DNA of 64,000 nucleotides from Microbacteriaceae bacterium VKM Ac-2854. Lineage in GTDB: Bacteria; Actinomycetota; Actinomycetes; Actinomycetales; Microbacteriaceae. Under the pieces are notes generated by a model that was not told the DNA's origin, made no database searches, and saw only the letters and a list, made by a program, of their open reading frames with translations. Both the position numbers and the translations under genes were made by a program. The stretch spans positions 62,001 to 126,000 of the forward strand of contig JABMLH010000001.1 of NCBI GenBank assembly GCA_013205085.1. Reading direction: 5' to 3'. Shown one piece after another: positions 33,943 through 43,108 of this stretch. The stretch's first letter is position 1; every line of letters begins with the position of its first letter.

Positions 33943-36117
33943 TCAGATCGTGGCGAGTTGGGCGACGGTGAGCGCTCGGCGGCGGGCGATCGCGGCGACG
34001 GTGAGCGCGAGGCCGAAGAGGGCCCAGATCACCAGGACCACGGCGGCGCGAGCGGCGCCGCCGGTGCCGTTCACGATCGCCTGCATCCCGTCGAGCGCGG
34101 TCGAGAGCGGAACAAAGGCGAGCACGTCGTCGAACACCGAGGGTGCGGTGGAGATGATTCCCGCGCCCAGGCTGAACACCACGACGATCATCGAGATGAA
34201 CCGACCGATGCCGCCGAGCAGCGCGACCAGGCCCTGGTTCACCGAGGCGAACGCCGCTCCCGCCAGCATCGACATCAGGGTGAAGCCGAGCCAGGTGCCC
34301 AGGTCCATCCCCGCGACGAACGCCATCACGATCGCGACCGCGATGCCCTGCACCACACCGATCAGCAGCGCCGGGACGTACGAGTCGATCGCCAGCCCGA
34401 GCGAGGAGCGGGTCGAGGTGAGCGCGCGGGACGAGAAGGCGCCGATCACCAGGAAGGTCGCCAGCGCGCCGAGCCAGAGGGCCACCGAGGAGAAGAACGG
34501 GGTGCTGCCCGCGCCGAACAGGGCCACGGTGTCGGAGCCGGAGGCCACCGGATCCGCGACTACGTCGGCGAGCTTGGTGCGCTCGGCGTCGGTGTACGTC
34601 GGCAGCTGCGTCACCGCGGAGTCGAGGCCGTCGGAGAGCGAGTTCGCGCCGGTGCCGAGCTGGTTCGCTCCGTCGGCGAGCGATTGCGTCCCCGTGGCGA
34701 GCTGCGCGGCGCCGTCGGCCGCGGAGGTCGCGCCGTCGGCCAGCTGCGATGCGCCGTCGGCCGCCGAGGTGGCGCCCGTGGCGAGCTGGCCTGCACCGTC
34801 GGCGATCTGCTGGATCGTGCCGGCCAGGGTGCCCAGGCCGGAGGCGGAGGAGTTCACGCCGGCCACGAGCTGCTGCACGCCACCCGCCAGGACGGGAACC
34901 GAATTGACCAAGGAGGTGGGGCTGTCGCCGTTCACGGCGGTATTCAGAGCGGAGGCGCCTTGCGCGGTCTGGTTGACGACGTACGTGAACGACGGCGGTA
35001 CCTGGTCGGCGACCTCTTGCTCCGTCGGCGCGGTCGTCCTCTGCTGGGCCGTGATCGCGCCCTGCAGGGCGGCGCACGACACCGGATCGCCGGCCTCTTC
35101 CGGCGTCCCGACGCAGAGCGCCGCGAGCTTCGAGAACCCGTCCAGCATGCCGACGCTGTAGCTCTGCACCCCAGCGACGCCGTCGTTCAGCCCGGAGACG
35201 CCGGCGCCGAGCCCCGACGTCGGGTTCGTGATGCCATCAGACAGCGCCTGCGCGCCATCCGCCAACGCCTGCGTCTGTGGCTGCTGCGCGGTCGCCGCCG
35301 CGGCCTGCGACGTCAGCCCGTCCGCCACCTGCTGCAGCCCACTCTGCAGACCGCCCGCGCCGGTCGCCAGCTCGCCGATGCCGCTGGAGAGATCGCCCGC
35401 ACCGCTGGCCAGCGTGTCGATTCCGGTCGCGAGCGTGCCCGTGCCGTCGGCCAGCGTCGATGCGCCCGTGCCGAGCTGGGTCGCGCCGTCGGCGAGCGAA
35501 CCCGCGCCCTCCGCGGCCGTGCCGAGCTGGTCGTGCAACGTGTTGAAGCCGACGTAGACGTTCTCGAGGTAGCTCGTGGTCAGCTGCGTGTTCAGCAGCT
35601 TGGTCGCCGTGCTGGTCACGGTCGCGCTGATCGCGCCGTCGACGAGCTTGGACTTGTCGCTGGTGGCGATGTCGATCGTCGCCTGCACCGCATCCGCCGC
35701 GTCGCCCGAGAACGAGGTCGCCGCCGCCGAGAAGTTCGACGGGATGGTGACCACGGTCGCGTACTCACCGCTGGCGAGGCCGCTCGCCGCGTCATCCGCA
35801 TCCGTCAGCACCCAGGTGAAGTTCTGCGAGGAGTCGGATCCGGAGACGTTCGCGACGGCGGAGGCCGAGGTGGTCTCGCCCCCGGTCACCAGGCCGGAGG
35901 CCAGCTGGCGGCCGAGCGGCACGGTCTGCCCGTTCAGCTGGACCGGGGTGTCGTTGTTGACCACCGCGGCGGTGATGTTGTCGAGGCGTTCGGTGGGGTT
36001 CCACAGTGCCCACACCAGCAGGCCGCCGATCGCGAGGGGCACCAGGATGATGCCGAGCACCGTGAACCAGGTGACCTTCTTGGTGCCCCGAGGGCGTTCC
36101 AGCGAGAAGAGAGCCAT
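33943..36117 (-). CDS. YhgE/Pip family protein with heptad-type LADGA repeats
   Basis: The 724-residue membrane protein begins with one helix (WFTVLGIILVPLAIGGLLVW). A long extracytoplasmic region follows, dominated by repeats of the type LADGxxQLxxGxxxL (about residues 200-300 and 410-500), which form a helical stalk. A C-terminal block of five to six helices of ABC-2/Pip type ends the protein. The family includes lactococcal phage-infection protein and the ESAT-like export accessory YueB, but most members are unstudied. It is three bases downstream of the MMPL gene and is translated with it; the divergent TetR probably controls both. Confidence 0.88.
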   Translation of the reverse strand: MALFSLERPRGTKKVTWFTVLGIILVPLAIGGLLVWALWNPTERLDNITAAVVNNDTPVQLNGQTVPLGRQLASGLVTGGETTSASAVANVSGSDSSQNFTWVLTDADDAASGLASGEYATVVTIPSNFSAAATSFSGDAADAVQATIDIATSDKSKLVDGAISATVTSTATKLLNTQLTTSYLENVYVGFNTLHDQLGTAAEGAGSLADGATQLGTGASTLADGTGTLATGIDTLASGAGDLSSGIGELATGAGGLQSGLQQVADGLTSQAAAATAQQPQTQALADGAQALSDGITNPTSGLGAGVSGLNDGVAGVQSYSVGMLDGFSKLAALCVGTPEEAGDPVSCAALQGAITAQQRTTAPTEQEVADQVPPSFTYVVNQTAQGASALNTAVNGDSPTSLVNSVPVLAGGVQQLVAGVNSSASGLGTLAGTIQQIADGAGQLATGATSAADGASQLADGATSAADGAAQLATGTQSLADGANQLGTGANSLSDGLDSAVTQLPTYTDAERTKLADVVADPVASGSDTVALFGAGSTPFFSSVALWLGALATFLVIGAFSSRALTSTRSSLGLAIDSYVPALLIGVVQGIAVAIVMAFVAGMDLGTWLGFTLMSMLAGAAFASVNQGLVALLGGIGRFISMIVVVFSLGAGIISTAPSVFDDVLAFVPLSTALDGMQAIVNGTGGAARAAVVLVIWALFGLALTVAAIARRRALTVAQLATI

Positions 36118-36120
36118 GAC

Positions 36121-38889
36121 TTAGAGGACCTTTGCGATCGCGCGGCTCGTGGCCGCATCCGTTCCGGTGACGACCGTGGTGCGGGCGTCGGGGAGGAGCT
36201 CATCCAGAGCATCGGGATCGACGCACGTGGCGACGATGGTGAGCGTGCGGCGCTTGGTCTCGGCCTGCGCGAGAGCGCCGTCGAGCTCGTAGCGCACGCC
36301 GCGGCGGATCAGCGGATCCGAGACCGAATCGAGGTCGTCGATCGCGACGATCGCGGGCTTGGCGGCGAGGGCCGCGCGCACCTCGGCGACCGGATCCGCG
36401 GCCCCGGCCAGCCGGGCGACGGCGACCTTGCCGCGCACGGCCGCGGCGCGGATCGGCACCACGAAGCCGGCCACCTTGAGCTTGCCGTCCTCCGGCTTGA
36501 GCCGCCCCGCGATGCTGAGCAGCAGCGCGCTCTTGCCGGAGCGGTGCGCGCCCTGGATCACCAGGATCCCGCCCTCCGGCACCTCGAACGCGAGATCCGT
36601 GTACTGGCCGGGCAGGCTCAGGCCCTCGGCCGCGATCACCGCGTCACCGCCGAAGTCGGCCAGCGCGAGTTCCTTGGTCAGACCCTCGCCCTCGACGTCG
36701 AAGGAGGGCAGCGCCTTGTCGAGCCAGCGCGGCATGTGCCAGGCGCGGTCGCCGAGCAGGTGCAGCACGGCCGGCACCAGCGTCATCCGCACGATGAACG
36801 CGTCCACGAAGACACCGACGGCCAGGCCCAGCGCGATCGGCTTGATCGTGCCGTCGCCCTCGGGCACGAACGCCGCGAAGACCGAGAACATGATGATCGC
36901 CGCGGCGGTGACCACCTTCGCCGAGCCGACGAATCCGGTCTCCACCGCCTGTCGGGCACTGAGCCCGTGCACGTAGTCCTCCCGCATCCGCGAGACCAGG
37001 AAGACCTCGTAGTCCATGGCCAGGCCGAAGAGCACGCCCATCAGGATGATCGGCATGAAGCTGATCACCGGGCCGGTCTTGGCGACGTGCAGCGCCTCCG
37101 CGAAGTAGCCGTCGTTGAAGACCAGGGCCACGACGCCCAGGGATGCGCCGACCGAGAGCAGGAAGCCCAGCGCCGCCTTCACGGGCACCCAGAGGGAGCG
37201 GAACACCATCGTCAGCAGCACGAGCGAGAGCCCGACCACCAGGATGCCGAACGGCAGCAGGGCGTTGCCGAGTCGGTCGGAGATGTCGATGCCGATCGCG
37301 CTCTGGCCGGTCACCGCGAGGTCGACGCCGTACTCCTTCTGGAAGTCGTCGTGCTTGTCGCGGATCTCGGCGACGAGCGCCTTCGTCGCGTCCGAGTCGG
37401 GCCCGCCCTCGGGGATCACCTGGATGATGCCCGTGTCGGCGTTCTCGTTCGGAGTGGCGAGGGGAACGGAGGCGACTCCCGGCAGCTTCTCGATCTCGGC
37501 CTTGAGATCGGCCATCAGGCCCAGCGGATCCGTGGAGCCGATGATGGTGCCGGTGACGATCAGCGGGGCGTTGTAGCCCTCGCCGAAGTGCTTGGCGAGC
37601 AGGTCGTACGTGGTGCGCGAGTCGGTGCCGACCGGCTGCGAGCCCGCATCGGGCAGGGCCAGGCGCAACGACATCGCCGGCAGGGTGGTCACGCCGAGCA
37701 CGGCGACGACGGCGACGATCGTGACGATCGGGTAGCGGGTGACGGCGCGCACCCAGCCGCGGAAGAAGCCCTTCGGAGCCTCGTGCGGATCGGCGACGGG
37801 AACGGGGACGCCGGTCTTCTCGGCCTCCGCCTCGGCCTTCGCCGCGCGGCGCTTGGCGCGCTTGTCCTTCGGGCGCAGGCGCTCGCCCGCGAAGCCGAGC
37901 AGCGCCGGGGTCAGGGTGAGGGCGATCACCACGGCGACGCCGACGCCGGCCGCGGCCGCGATGCCCATGGTGGTGAGGAACGGGATGCCCGCGACGCTGA
38001 GGCCCGCCAGCGCGATGATCACGGTCAGGCCGGCGAACACCACCGCGGAGCCGGCCGTCGCGGTGGCCCGGGCGGTCGACTCCTCGGGATCCATTCCCTT
38101 GCGCAGCTGATCCTGGTGCCGCGAGATGATGAACAGCGCGTAGTCGATGCCGACCGCGAGGCCGAGCATCAGCGCCAGCAGCGGCGTGGTCGACGAGATG
38201 CTGGCGAAGCGCGTTGCGATGAAGATGCCGGACATCGAGAGCGCGACGCCGAGGATCGCGGTGAGCAGCGGCATCCCCGCGGCGAGGAACGAGCCGAAGG
38301 TGAGCACCAGCACCACGAGCGCGACCACCAGGCCGACGGCCTCGGTGATGCTGACAGCGGGCAGGTTCTGCGAGAAGAGATCGCCGCCGATCGAGACCAC
38401 GGCACCGCTCGGGAGGGCGTCGCGCAGGGTGTCGGCCTCGGCCTTGAGCGCGTCGCGCGACTCGGTGCTGACCGTCGTGGCGGCGCCGTCCATCTGCGTG
38501 GTGATCACGAGCGCCGTCTGGTCGTCGGAGATGGAGCCGGTCACCGTGGTGCCGTACGGATCGGTGACGCTGTTCACCTCCGTGATGTCGGCCAGCGCCG
38601 TGACGGCGGCCGTGACAGCATCCTTCACATCCGCGTCCTGCACCGTCTCACCCTCCGGCGCGACCACAACGAAGCGCGCCGAGGTGCCGCTGACCTGGGG
38701 GAAGGTGCGGTTCAGCTGATCGAGCGCGGTCTGCGACTGCGTGCCGGGGATCGAGAAGGTGTTGTCGGTGCCGGCGTTCAGCAGCACCGCGCCGCCGCCC
38801 GCGAGGACGATCACCGCCAGCCAGAGCAGGGCGACGAGTTTGCGGGCGCGGAAGACCCAACGACCGAGGCTGTACAGCAGCGAAGACAC
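36121..38889 (-). CDS. MMPL/RND-family transporter fused to a C-terminal P-loop domain
   Basis: The 922-residue protein has the RND/MMPL plan: two halves of one plus five helices with large extracytoplasmic loops (SIPGTQSQTALDQLNRTF near residue 50; SQPVGTDSRTTYDLLAKHFG in the second). It is normally driven by the proton gradient to move lipids or drugs. From about residue 745 a cytoplasmic domain has Walker A GAHRSGKS (780-787) and a Walker B-like AIVAIDDLD (about 846), with no ABC signature. The GTG at 38889 is chosen for its GGGAGA site. It forms an operon with YhgE/Pip and is controlled by the divergent TetR. Confidence 0.85.
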   Translation of the reverse strand: MSSLLYSLGRWVFRARKLVALLWLAVIVLAGGGAVLLNAGTDNTFSIPGTQSQTALDQLNRTFPQVSGTSARFVVVAPEGETVQDADVKDAVTAAVTALADITEVNSVTDPYGTTVTGSISDDQTALVITTQMDGAATTVSTESRDALKAEADTLRDALPSGAVVSIGGDLFSQNLPAVSITEAVGLVVALVVLVLTFGSFLAAGMPLLTAILGVALSMSGIFIATRFASISSTTPLLALMLGLAVGIDYALFIISRHQDQLRKGMDPEESTARATATAGSAVVFAGLTVIIALAGLSVAGIPFLTTMGIAAAAGVGVAVVIALTLTPALLGFAGERLRPKDKRAKRRAAKAEAEAEKTGVPVPVADPHEAPKGFFRGWVRAVTRYPIVTIVAVVAVLGVTTLPAMSLRLALPDAGSQPVGTDSRTTYDLLAKHFGEGYNAPLIVTGTIIGSTDPLGLMADLKAEIEKLPGVASVPLATPNENADTGIIQVIPEGGPDSDATKALVAEIRDKHDDFQKEYGVDLAVTGQSAIGIDISDRLGNALLPFGILVVGLSLVLLTMVFRSLWVPVKAALGFLLSVGASLGVVALVFNDGYFAEALHVAKTGPVISFMPIILMGVLFGLAMDYEVFLVSRMREDYVHGLSARQAVETGFVGSAKVVTAAAIIMFSVFAAFVPEGDGTIKPIALGLAVGVFVDAFIVRMTLVPAVLHLLGDRAWHMPRWLDKALPSFDVEGEGLTKELALADFGGDAVIAAEGLSLPGQYTDLAFEVPEGGILVIQGAHRSGKSALLLSIAGRLKPEDGKLKVAGFVVPIRAAAVRGKVAVARLAGAADPVAEVRAALAAKPAIVAIDDLDSVSDPLIRRGVRYELDGALAQAETKRRTLTIVATCVDPDALDELLPDARTTVVTGTDAATSRAIAKVL

Positions 38890-38923
38890 GCTGGATCTCC
38901 CTTGTTGCGGGTGGTGAGGGTTC

Positions 38924-38973
38924 GATACAGCAGCGTATCCAATACAGGAATGTATCCGATACAGTGGTGTATC
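38924..38973. promoter_or_regulatory. Three phased TetR-type operators
   Basis: Three near-identical palindromes, GATACagcagcGTATC (38924-38939), aATACAggaaTGTATC (38941-38956) and GATACAgtggTGTATC (38958-38973), have centres exactly 17 bp apart. They lie between the divergent MMPL and TetR genes and would cover both promoters. Confidence 0.85.
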
Positions 38974-39010
38974 GCCAAGCCCGTTCATCGATTCTGGAAA
39001 GGTTGCCGAC

Positions 39011-39673
39011 GTGACCTCGACCACTTCTCAGGCCGCCCCGACTCCGGCCGCCCCGAGCGAGGGCACCCGCCGCGGCCGGACCCGGGAGAAGCTGCTCGAC
39101 TCGGCCTACGAGGTCTTCGCCGCGACGGGCGTGCACGCCGCATCGGTGGAGCAGATCACCGAGCACGCCGGATTCACCCGCGGTGCCTTCTACTCCAACT
39201 TCTCCTCGAAGGAGGAGCTGTTCTTCGCGCTGATGGAACGCGAGAACGACGCTCGCATCGCCGTGCTGGCGGAACGACTCGAGGACACCGTCCCGGCTCT
39301 GAAGGTCTTCGACGAGCAGAAGCTGGCCGACCTCATCCTCGAGTTCCTCGAGGGGCCGTTCGACAACCGGCAGTGGTGCATCGTCGTCTCCGAGTTCCAG
39401 CTGCTGGCGATGCGCGATCGGGCGATCGCCGCCGAGTACCTCGACTTCGAGAACCGCTTCGAGGCGTCGCTGCGGGAGATCATCACCTCGGCCCTGACCA
39501 AGATCGGCCGCGGCTTCTCGCTCGACCCGTCCCAGGCGATGCGCCTGCTGATCTCGGTCTACGAGGACGCGATGCGCTCCGCCGTGCTCGCGGGCGACGA
39601 CCTCGACACCTCGGTCGACGCGGCGCGGCTGAACCTCGCCCGCGTCGTGATGGCGATCACGCGACCGCTCTGA
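39011..39673 (+). CDS. TetR/AcrR-family transcriptional repressor
   Basis: The 220-residue protein has a disordered Pro/Ala N-terminus, then the TetR helix-turn-helix (REKLLDSAYEVFAATGVHAA then SVEQITEHAGFTRGAFYSNF) and a helical ligand domain. It is divergent from the MMPL-YhgE operon. The GATACA-N4-TGTATC palindromes in between are its natural binding sites, so it probably represses the transporter until a lipid or drug is bound. The GTG start has a GGAAAGG ribosome site. A ligand cannot be predicted. Confidence 0.92.
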   Translation: MTSTTSQAAPTPAAPSEGTRRGRTREKLLDSAYEVFAATGVHAASVEQITEHAGFTRGAFYSNFSSKEELFFALMERENDARIAVLAERLEDTVPALKVFDEQKLADLILEFLEGPFDNRQWCIVVSEFQLLAMRDRAIAAEYLDFENRFEASLREIITSALTKIGRGFSLDPSQAMRLLISVYEDAMRSAVLAGDDLDTSVDAARLNLARVVMAITRPL

Positions 39674-39704
39674 CGCCGGCGGCTCGCTCCTGGCCCGGAT
39701 GCGG

Positions 39705-39710
39705 CATTCT
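39705..39710 (+). promoter_or_regulatory. Candidate -10 box of a leaderless transcript
   Basis: CATTCT lies six bases before the ATG at 39717. Confidence 0.35.
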
Positions 39711-39716
39711 GAAACC

Positions 39717-40184
39717 ATGAACGACACCGAACTGATCGCCCTGGCCGACGCGATCGCCGAACGCGCGCACGCCGCCCAGGTGGATAAGGCGGGGGAGGTG
39801 TACATCGGGCATCCGCGCCGGGTCGCGGCGCACGTGCGGCGGTTGTTCCCGGAGGCGCCGGCCGGTGTGGTCGCGGCGGCGCTGCTGCACGACGTCATCG
39901 AGGACACCGACATCACGCCGCCGGCGCTGATCGACGCGGGGATACCGCTGGAGGTCGTCGCCACGGTGGACGCCGTGACCAAGCGGGTGGGCGAGCCGGT
40001 CGAGTCGTACTTCGAGCGGGTGCGCGCTCACGCGTGGGCCGTGATGGTCAAGACCGCCGATCTGACGGACAACACCGACCCGGAGCGGGTTGCGCGGCTG
40101 GATCCGGCGACTCGGGAGCGGCTCGCGGCGAAGTACGAGCGGGCCGAGCGGCTGCTGCGTGTGGTTGAGGACGGATCGAACTGA
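39717..40184 (+). CDS. Small HD-domain phosphohydrolase, SpoT/Mesh1-like
   Basis: The 155-residue protein has the HD signature: HP at 32-33, HD at 58-59 within AALLHDVIEDTD, and a later conserved Asp in VKTADLTDN, where metal-binding residues are expected. The sequence pattern (YIGHPRRVAAHV, then VDAVTKR, Y-x-x-R) resembles the hydrolase half of SpoT and small alarmone hydrolases, which degrade (p)ppGpp. A nucleotide pyrophosphohydrolase of another specificity is equally possible. It is probably leaderless. A second ATG six codons upstream was not used because the -10 box would fall within the coding region. Confidence 0.75.
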   Translation: MNDTELIALADAIAERAHAAQVDKAGEVYIGHPRRVAAHVRRLFPEAPAGVVAAALLHDVIEDTDITPPALIDAGIPLEVVATVDAVTKRVGEPVESYFERVRAHAWAVMVKTADLTDNTDPERVARLDPATRERLAAKYERAERLLRVVEDGSN

Positions 40185-40301
40185 GTTCCACGTCCCGCCA
40201 GTCACGCGAGATCGGCGGAATCACGCGGATTCCGGCCGCGGCATCGGCGGTCGGCAGTCTCGTGATCCGTCCTCAGCCACGGGGAGCGGCGAGCGAGATG
40301 T

Positions 40302-40417
40302 ACGCCAGGACTGCTCGAACGCAAACGCAGCCACATCAACGGGGAGAAGATCCGCGAGATTCCGCGGTTTTCGTGGCCGACGTCCGAGGTGCGATCTCGT
40401 TGGAGCAGTCCTGGCGT
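40302..40417. repeat. Large palindrome, core-sharing family, copy 4
   Basis: ACGCCAGGACTGCTC (40302-40316) is perfectly complementary to 40403-40417. The core AGATCCGCGAGATTCCGCGG lies at 40348-40367. Another core-like sequence (GAGATCggCGGAATCACGCG) at about 40208-40228 suggests a degraded neighbour. Confidence 0.8.
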
Positions 40418-40461
40418 GCGTATGGCCCCCGCAGGGCCACGCCGCGCGCCGCGGGAGCCGC

Positions 40462-40467
40462 TACCGT
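40462..40467 (+). promoter_or_regulatory. Candidate -10 box of a leaderless transcript
   Basis: TACCGT lies six bases before the ATG at 40474. Confidence 0.4.
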
Positions 40468-40473
40468 GACCCC

Positions 40474-41352
40474 ATGAGCACCTGGCCGCGCCTCGCCACG
40501 GCGGAGTGGGACGACACCCGCGCCACCTTCCACCTCTGGACCCAGATCGTCGGCAAGGTGCGGATGGCGTACGAGCCGATGCTGAACCACTGGTGGCAGG
40601 TGCCGCTGTACGTCTCGGCGCGTGGCCTGAGCACGGGTGCGATCCCGTTCGGCGCCGAGGTGTTCGAGATCGAGTTCGATCTGCTGGCGCACCGGCTCGA
40701 GATCCGGGTCAGTGACGGCGGCGCGGCGGGCTTCGCGCTCGAGCCGATGACGGTCGCGGCGTTCTACCGGCGGGTCTTCGCTGAACTGGCGAGCGTCGGC
40801 ATCGAGCCGCGCATCTACGCCGTGCCCAACGAGGTCGACCCCGCGATCCCGTTCGCGCAGGACGAGCAGCACCAGAGCTACGACCCGCACGCGGTCAAGC
40901 AGTTCTGGCGGCAGCTGATCCAGGCCGATCGGGTGCTCGGTCGCTTCCGCGCGGAGTTCACCGGCAAATGCAGCCCGGTGCACCTGTTCTGGGGCGCACT
41001 CGATCTCGCGGTCACGCGCTTCTCCGGATGCCTCGCTCCCGAGCACCCCGGTGGCGTGCCGAACTGCCCCGACCGGGTGATGGTGGAGGGCTACTCGCAC
41101 GAGATCTCCAGCGCCGGCTTCTGGCCCGGCGGCGGAGCGGAAGGCGCGTTCTACTCCTACGCCTACCCGGCGCCGGACGGATTCGCGCAGGCGCCCGTGC
41201 CGGAGGGCGCCTTCTTCAGCGCCGAGTTCGGCGAGTTCCTGCTGCCGTACGAGGTGGTCGCCGCTTCCGACGACCCGGATGCCCTCGTCGCCGCATTCCT
41301 GCAGGCCACGTACGACGCCGCCAGCACCCTCGCCCACTGGGACGAGGCCTGA
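40474..41352 (+). CDS. DUF5996-family protein
   Basis: The 292-residue soluble protein opens with WPRLATAEWDDTRATFHLWT and continues with QIVGKVRMAYEPMLNHWWQV. It has aromatic, His- and Gly-rich stretches such as PVHLFWGALDLAVTRFSG and GFWPGGGAEGAFYSYAYP, the DUF5996 pattern. No catalytic motif is established for this family. The protein has no signal peptide or membrane helix. It stands alone between a large palindrome and a strong hairpin, with a leaderless promoter. The function is unknown. Confidence 0.8.
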   Translation: MSTWPRLATAEWDDTRATFHLWTQIVGKVRMAYEPMLNHWWQVPLYVSARGLSTGAIPFGAEVFEIEFDLLAHRLEIRVSDGGAAGFALEPMTVAAFYRRVFAELASVGIEPRIYAVPNEVDPAIPFAQDEQHQSYDPHAVKQFWRQLIQADRVLGRFRAEFTGKCSPVHLFWGALDLAVTRFSGCLAPEHPGGVPNCPDRVMVEGYSHEISSAGFWPGGGAEGAFYSYAYPAPDGFAQAPVPEGAFFSAEFGEFLLPYEVVAASDDPDALVAAFLQATYDAASTLAHWDEA

Positions 41353-41358
41353 TCCTCA

Positions 41359-41403
41359 GCGAAAAGTTGCAGCCCTCGACCGCCCAGGGCTGCAACTTTT
41401 CGC
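41359..41403. terminator. AAAAGTTGCAGCCCT hairpin, copy 1
   Basis: GCGAAAAGTTGCAGCCCT (41359-41376) is perfectly complementary to 41386-41403. The right arm ends in TTTT on either strand, so it can terminate both the DUF5996 gene and the convergent BCCT gene. Confidence 0.85.
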
Positions 41404-41417
41404 CAGGGTGGGGCCGG

Positions 41418-43025
41418 TCAGCGCGGCGGCTCGGCGGGCTCGAGGTCGTAGTGGTCGCCGATCGACGCGACGAAGACGCGGCGGCGCAGCGCGTCGGCGC
41501 GGGCGCGTTCGCCGCGGAGGGCCTTCACCAGAGAGAGCGCGATGCCGATCATGACCAGGCTGAAGGGCAGCGCGGTGATGATCGCGGCGGTCTTCAGCGC
41601 ATCCAGCCCGCCCGAGAGCAGCAGCGCGATCGCCACCAGCGCGGTCGCGAGGGCCCAGAACACGCGGATCCACGCCTTCGGCTCCACGTCGCCGCCGGTC
41701 GAGAGCATGCCGAGCACCAGCGCGCCGGAGTCGGAGGAGGTGATGAAGAACAGCGCCACCAGCAGCATCGCGCCGACCGCCGCGATCGCACCGCCGGGCA
41801 GCCCCTGCAGCATCACGAACAGCGAGCCGTTGTAGTCGATCGTGCCGTCCGCGCCGACCAGTCCGCCCTCGCCCTCGAGTTCCCGGTGCAGCGCGGTGCC
41901 GCCGAGCACGGCGAACCAGAGGAAGGTCATCAGCGTCGGCACCAGCAGCACGCCGAAGACGAACTCGCGCACGGTGCGACCCTTCGAGATCCGCGCGATG
42001 AAGATGCCCACGAACGGGGCCCACGACATCCACCAGCCCCAGTAGAACGTGGTCCACGCGGCCTGCCAGGCGCTGCCCTCCTCGCCGGAGTACGCGCTCA
42101 CGGTGAAGGTCAGGCCCACCACGTTCTGCAGGTAGGTGCCGATGGACTGCACGAATTCGCGCAGCAGGAACTGCGTCGGCCCGAACACGAGCACGTACAC
42201 CAGCACCAGCGCGGCCAGCACGATGTTGATGTTCGAGAGCCACTTCATCCCACGGGTCACACCCGAGACGAGCGAGAAGATCGTGACGCCGGTGATCGCG
42301 ACGATCAGTCCGATCTGCACCGGGGTGTCGGGCTCCGCGACGCCGATCGAGGCCAGGCCCGCCGAGATCTGCAGCACGCCGAGGCCGAGCGAGGTGGCGA
42401 CGCCGAAGAGGGTGCCGACGATCGCGATCACATCGATCGCGTTGCCCCAGGCGCCGCGCACTCGCGAGCCGAGCAGCGGCTCCAGCGCCCAGCGGATCGA
42501 GACGGGCCGACGTCGACGGTGCACCGCGTAGGCGATGCCGAGCCCCACGATCACGTAGACCGCCCAGGCGTGCACGCCCCAGTGCAGGTAGGTCTGGCTG
42601 ATCGCCTGCTGAGCGAGCTGCACCGGAGTTCCGGTGACGCCGGGCCGCGGATCCGCGAAGTGCGCCAGCGGTTCGGAGACGCCGTAGAAGACGAGGCCGA
42701 TGCCCATCCCGGCCGCGAACAGCATCGAGAACCAGGAGAGCAGGCCGAACTCGGGTCGGTCGTCGTCGCGGCCGAGCCGGGTGAGACCGAGCCGGCTGAA
42801 GCCGAGCACCAGCGCGAGCGCGACGAACACCGCGATCAGCGCGACGTAGTACCAGCCGAAGCCGCCGACGATGCTCGACTGGATGCCCGCGAACAGCGCG
42901 TTCGCGGTGTCGGGCGCAGCGATCGCGAAGACCACGAAGCCGAGGATGATGCCCGCCGCGGGCCAGAACACCCACGGCGCGATGGCTCTGCGGGCGGAGG
43001 GATCAACGTGACTGTTCGAGACCAT
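41418..43025 (-). CDS. BCCT-family betaine/choline/carnitine transporter
   Basis: The 535-residue protein has twelve helices and the BCCT signature in helix 8 (TTFYWGWWMSWAPFVGIFIA) with the preceding GMGIGLVFYGVSEP. Members import glycine betaine, choline or carnitine by sodium or proton symport, usually for osmoprotection or as a carbon source. The C-terminal tail (RGERARADALRRRVFVASIG) is short, unlike the long osmosensing tail of BetP. The ATG at 43025 follows a TAGCGT box with seven bases between, the leaderless pattern. It ends in the shared bidirectional hairpin at 41359. Confidence 0.92.
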   Translation of the reverse strand: MVSNSHVDPSARRAIAPWVFWPAAGIILGFVVFAIAAPDTANALFAGIQSSIVGGFGWYYVALIAVFVALALVLGFSRLGLTRLGRDDDRPEFGLLSWFSMLFAAGMGIGLVFYGVSEPLAHFADPRPGVTGTPVQLAQQAISQTYLHWGVHAWAVYVIVGLGIAYAVHRRRRPVSIRWALEPLLGSRVRGAWGNAIDVIAIVGTLFGVATSLGLGVLQISAGLASIGVAEPDTPVQIGLIVAITGVTIFSLVSGVTRGMKWLSNINIVLAALVLVYVLVFGPTQFLLREFVQSIGTYLQNVVGLTFTVSAYSGEEGSAWQAAWTTFYWGWWMSWAPFVGIFIARISKGRTVREFVFGVLLVPTLMTFLWFAVLGGTALHRELEGEGGLVGADGTIDYNGSLFVMLQGLPGGAIAAVGAMLLVALFFITSSDSGALVLGMLSTGGDVEPKAWIRVFWALATALVAIALLLSGGLDALKTAAIITALPFSLVMIGIALSLVKALRGERARADALRRRVFVASIGDHYDLEPAEPPR

Positions 43026-43032
43026 CCGATCT

Positions 43033-43038
43033 ACGCTA
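43033..43038 (-). promoter_or_regulatory. Candidate -10 box of a leaderless transcript
   Basis: On the minus strand TAGCGT lies seven bases before the ATG at 43025. Confidence 0.4.
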
Positions 43039-43108
43039 CGTCACCCGACACCTGTTGGCTACCTGGCGCTCTCCCGTCGCCCGTGTTACCGCGCGCGCCC
43101 GTACCCTG

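Noticed and set aside
33943-36117. Phage-derived origin because of Pip (phage infection protein) similarity
   Set aside because: YhgE/Pip proteins are host membrane proteins; no phage gene is nearby and the gene belongs to a TetR-controlled operon.
33682-39720. A 2012-codon open frame on the plus strand opposite the YhgE and MMPL genes
   Set aside because: It is an antisense shadow produced by GC-rich codon bias: its product is low-complexity Arg/Gly/Ala/His-rich, while the minus-strand frames contain clear YhgE and MMPL domains.
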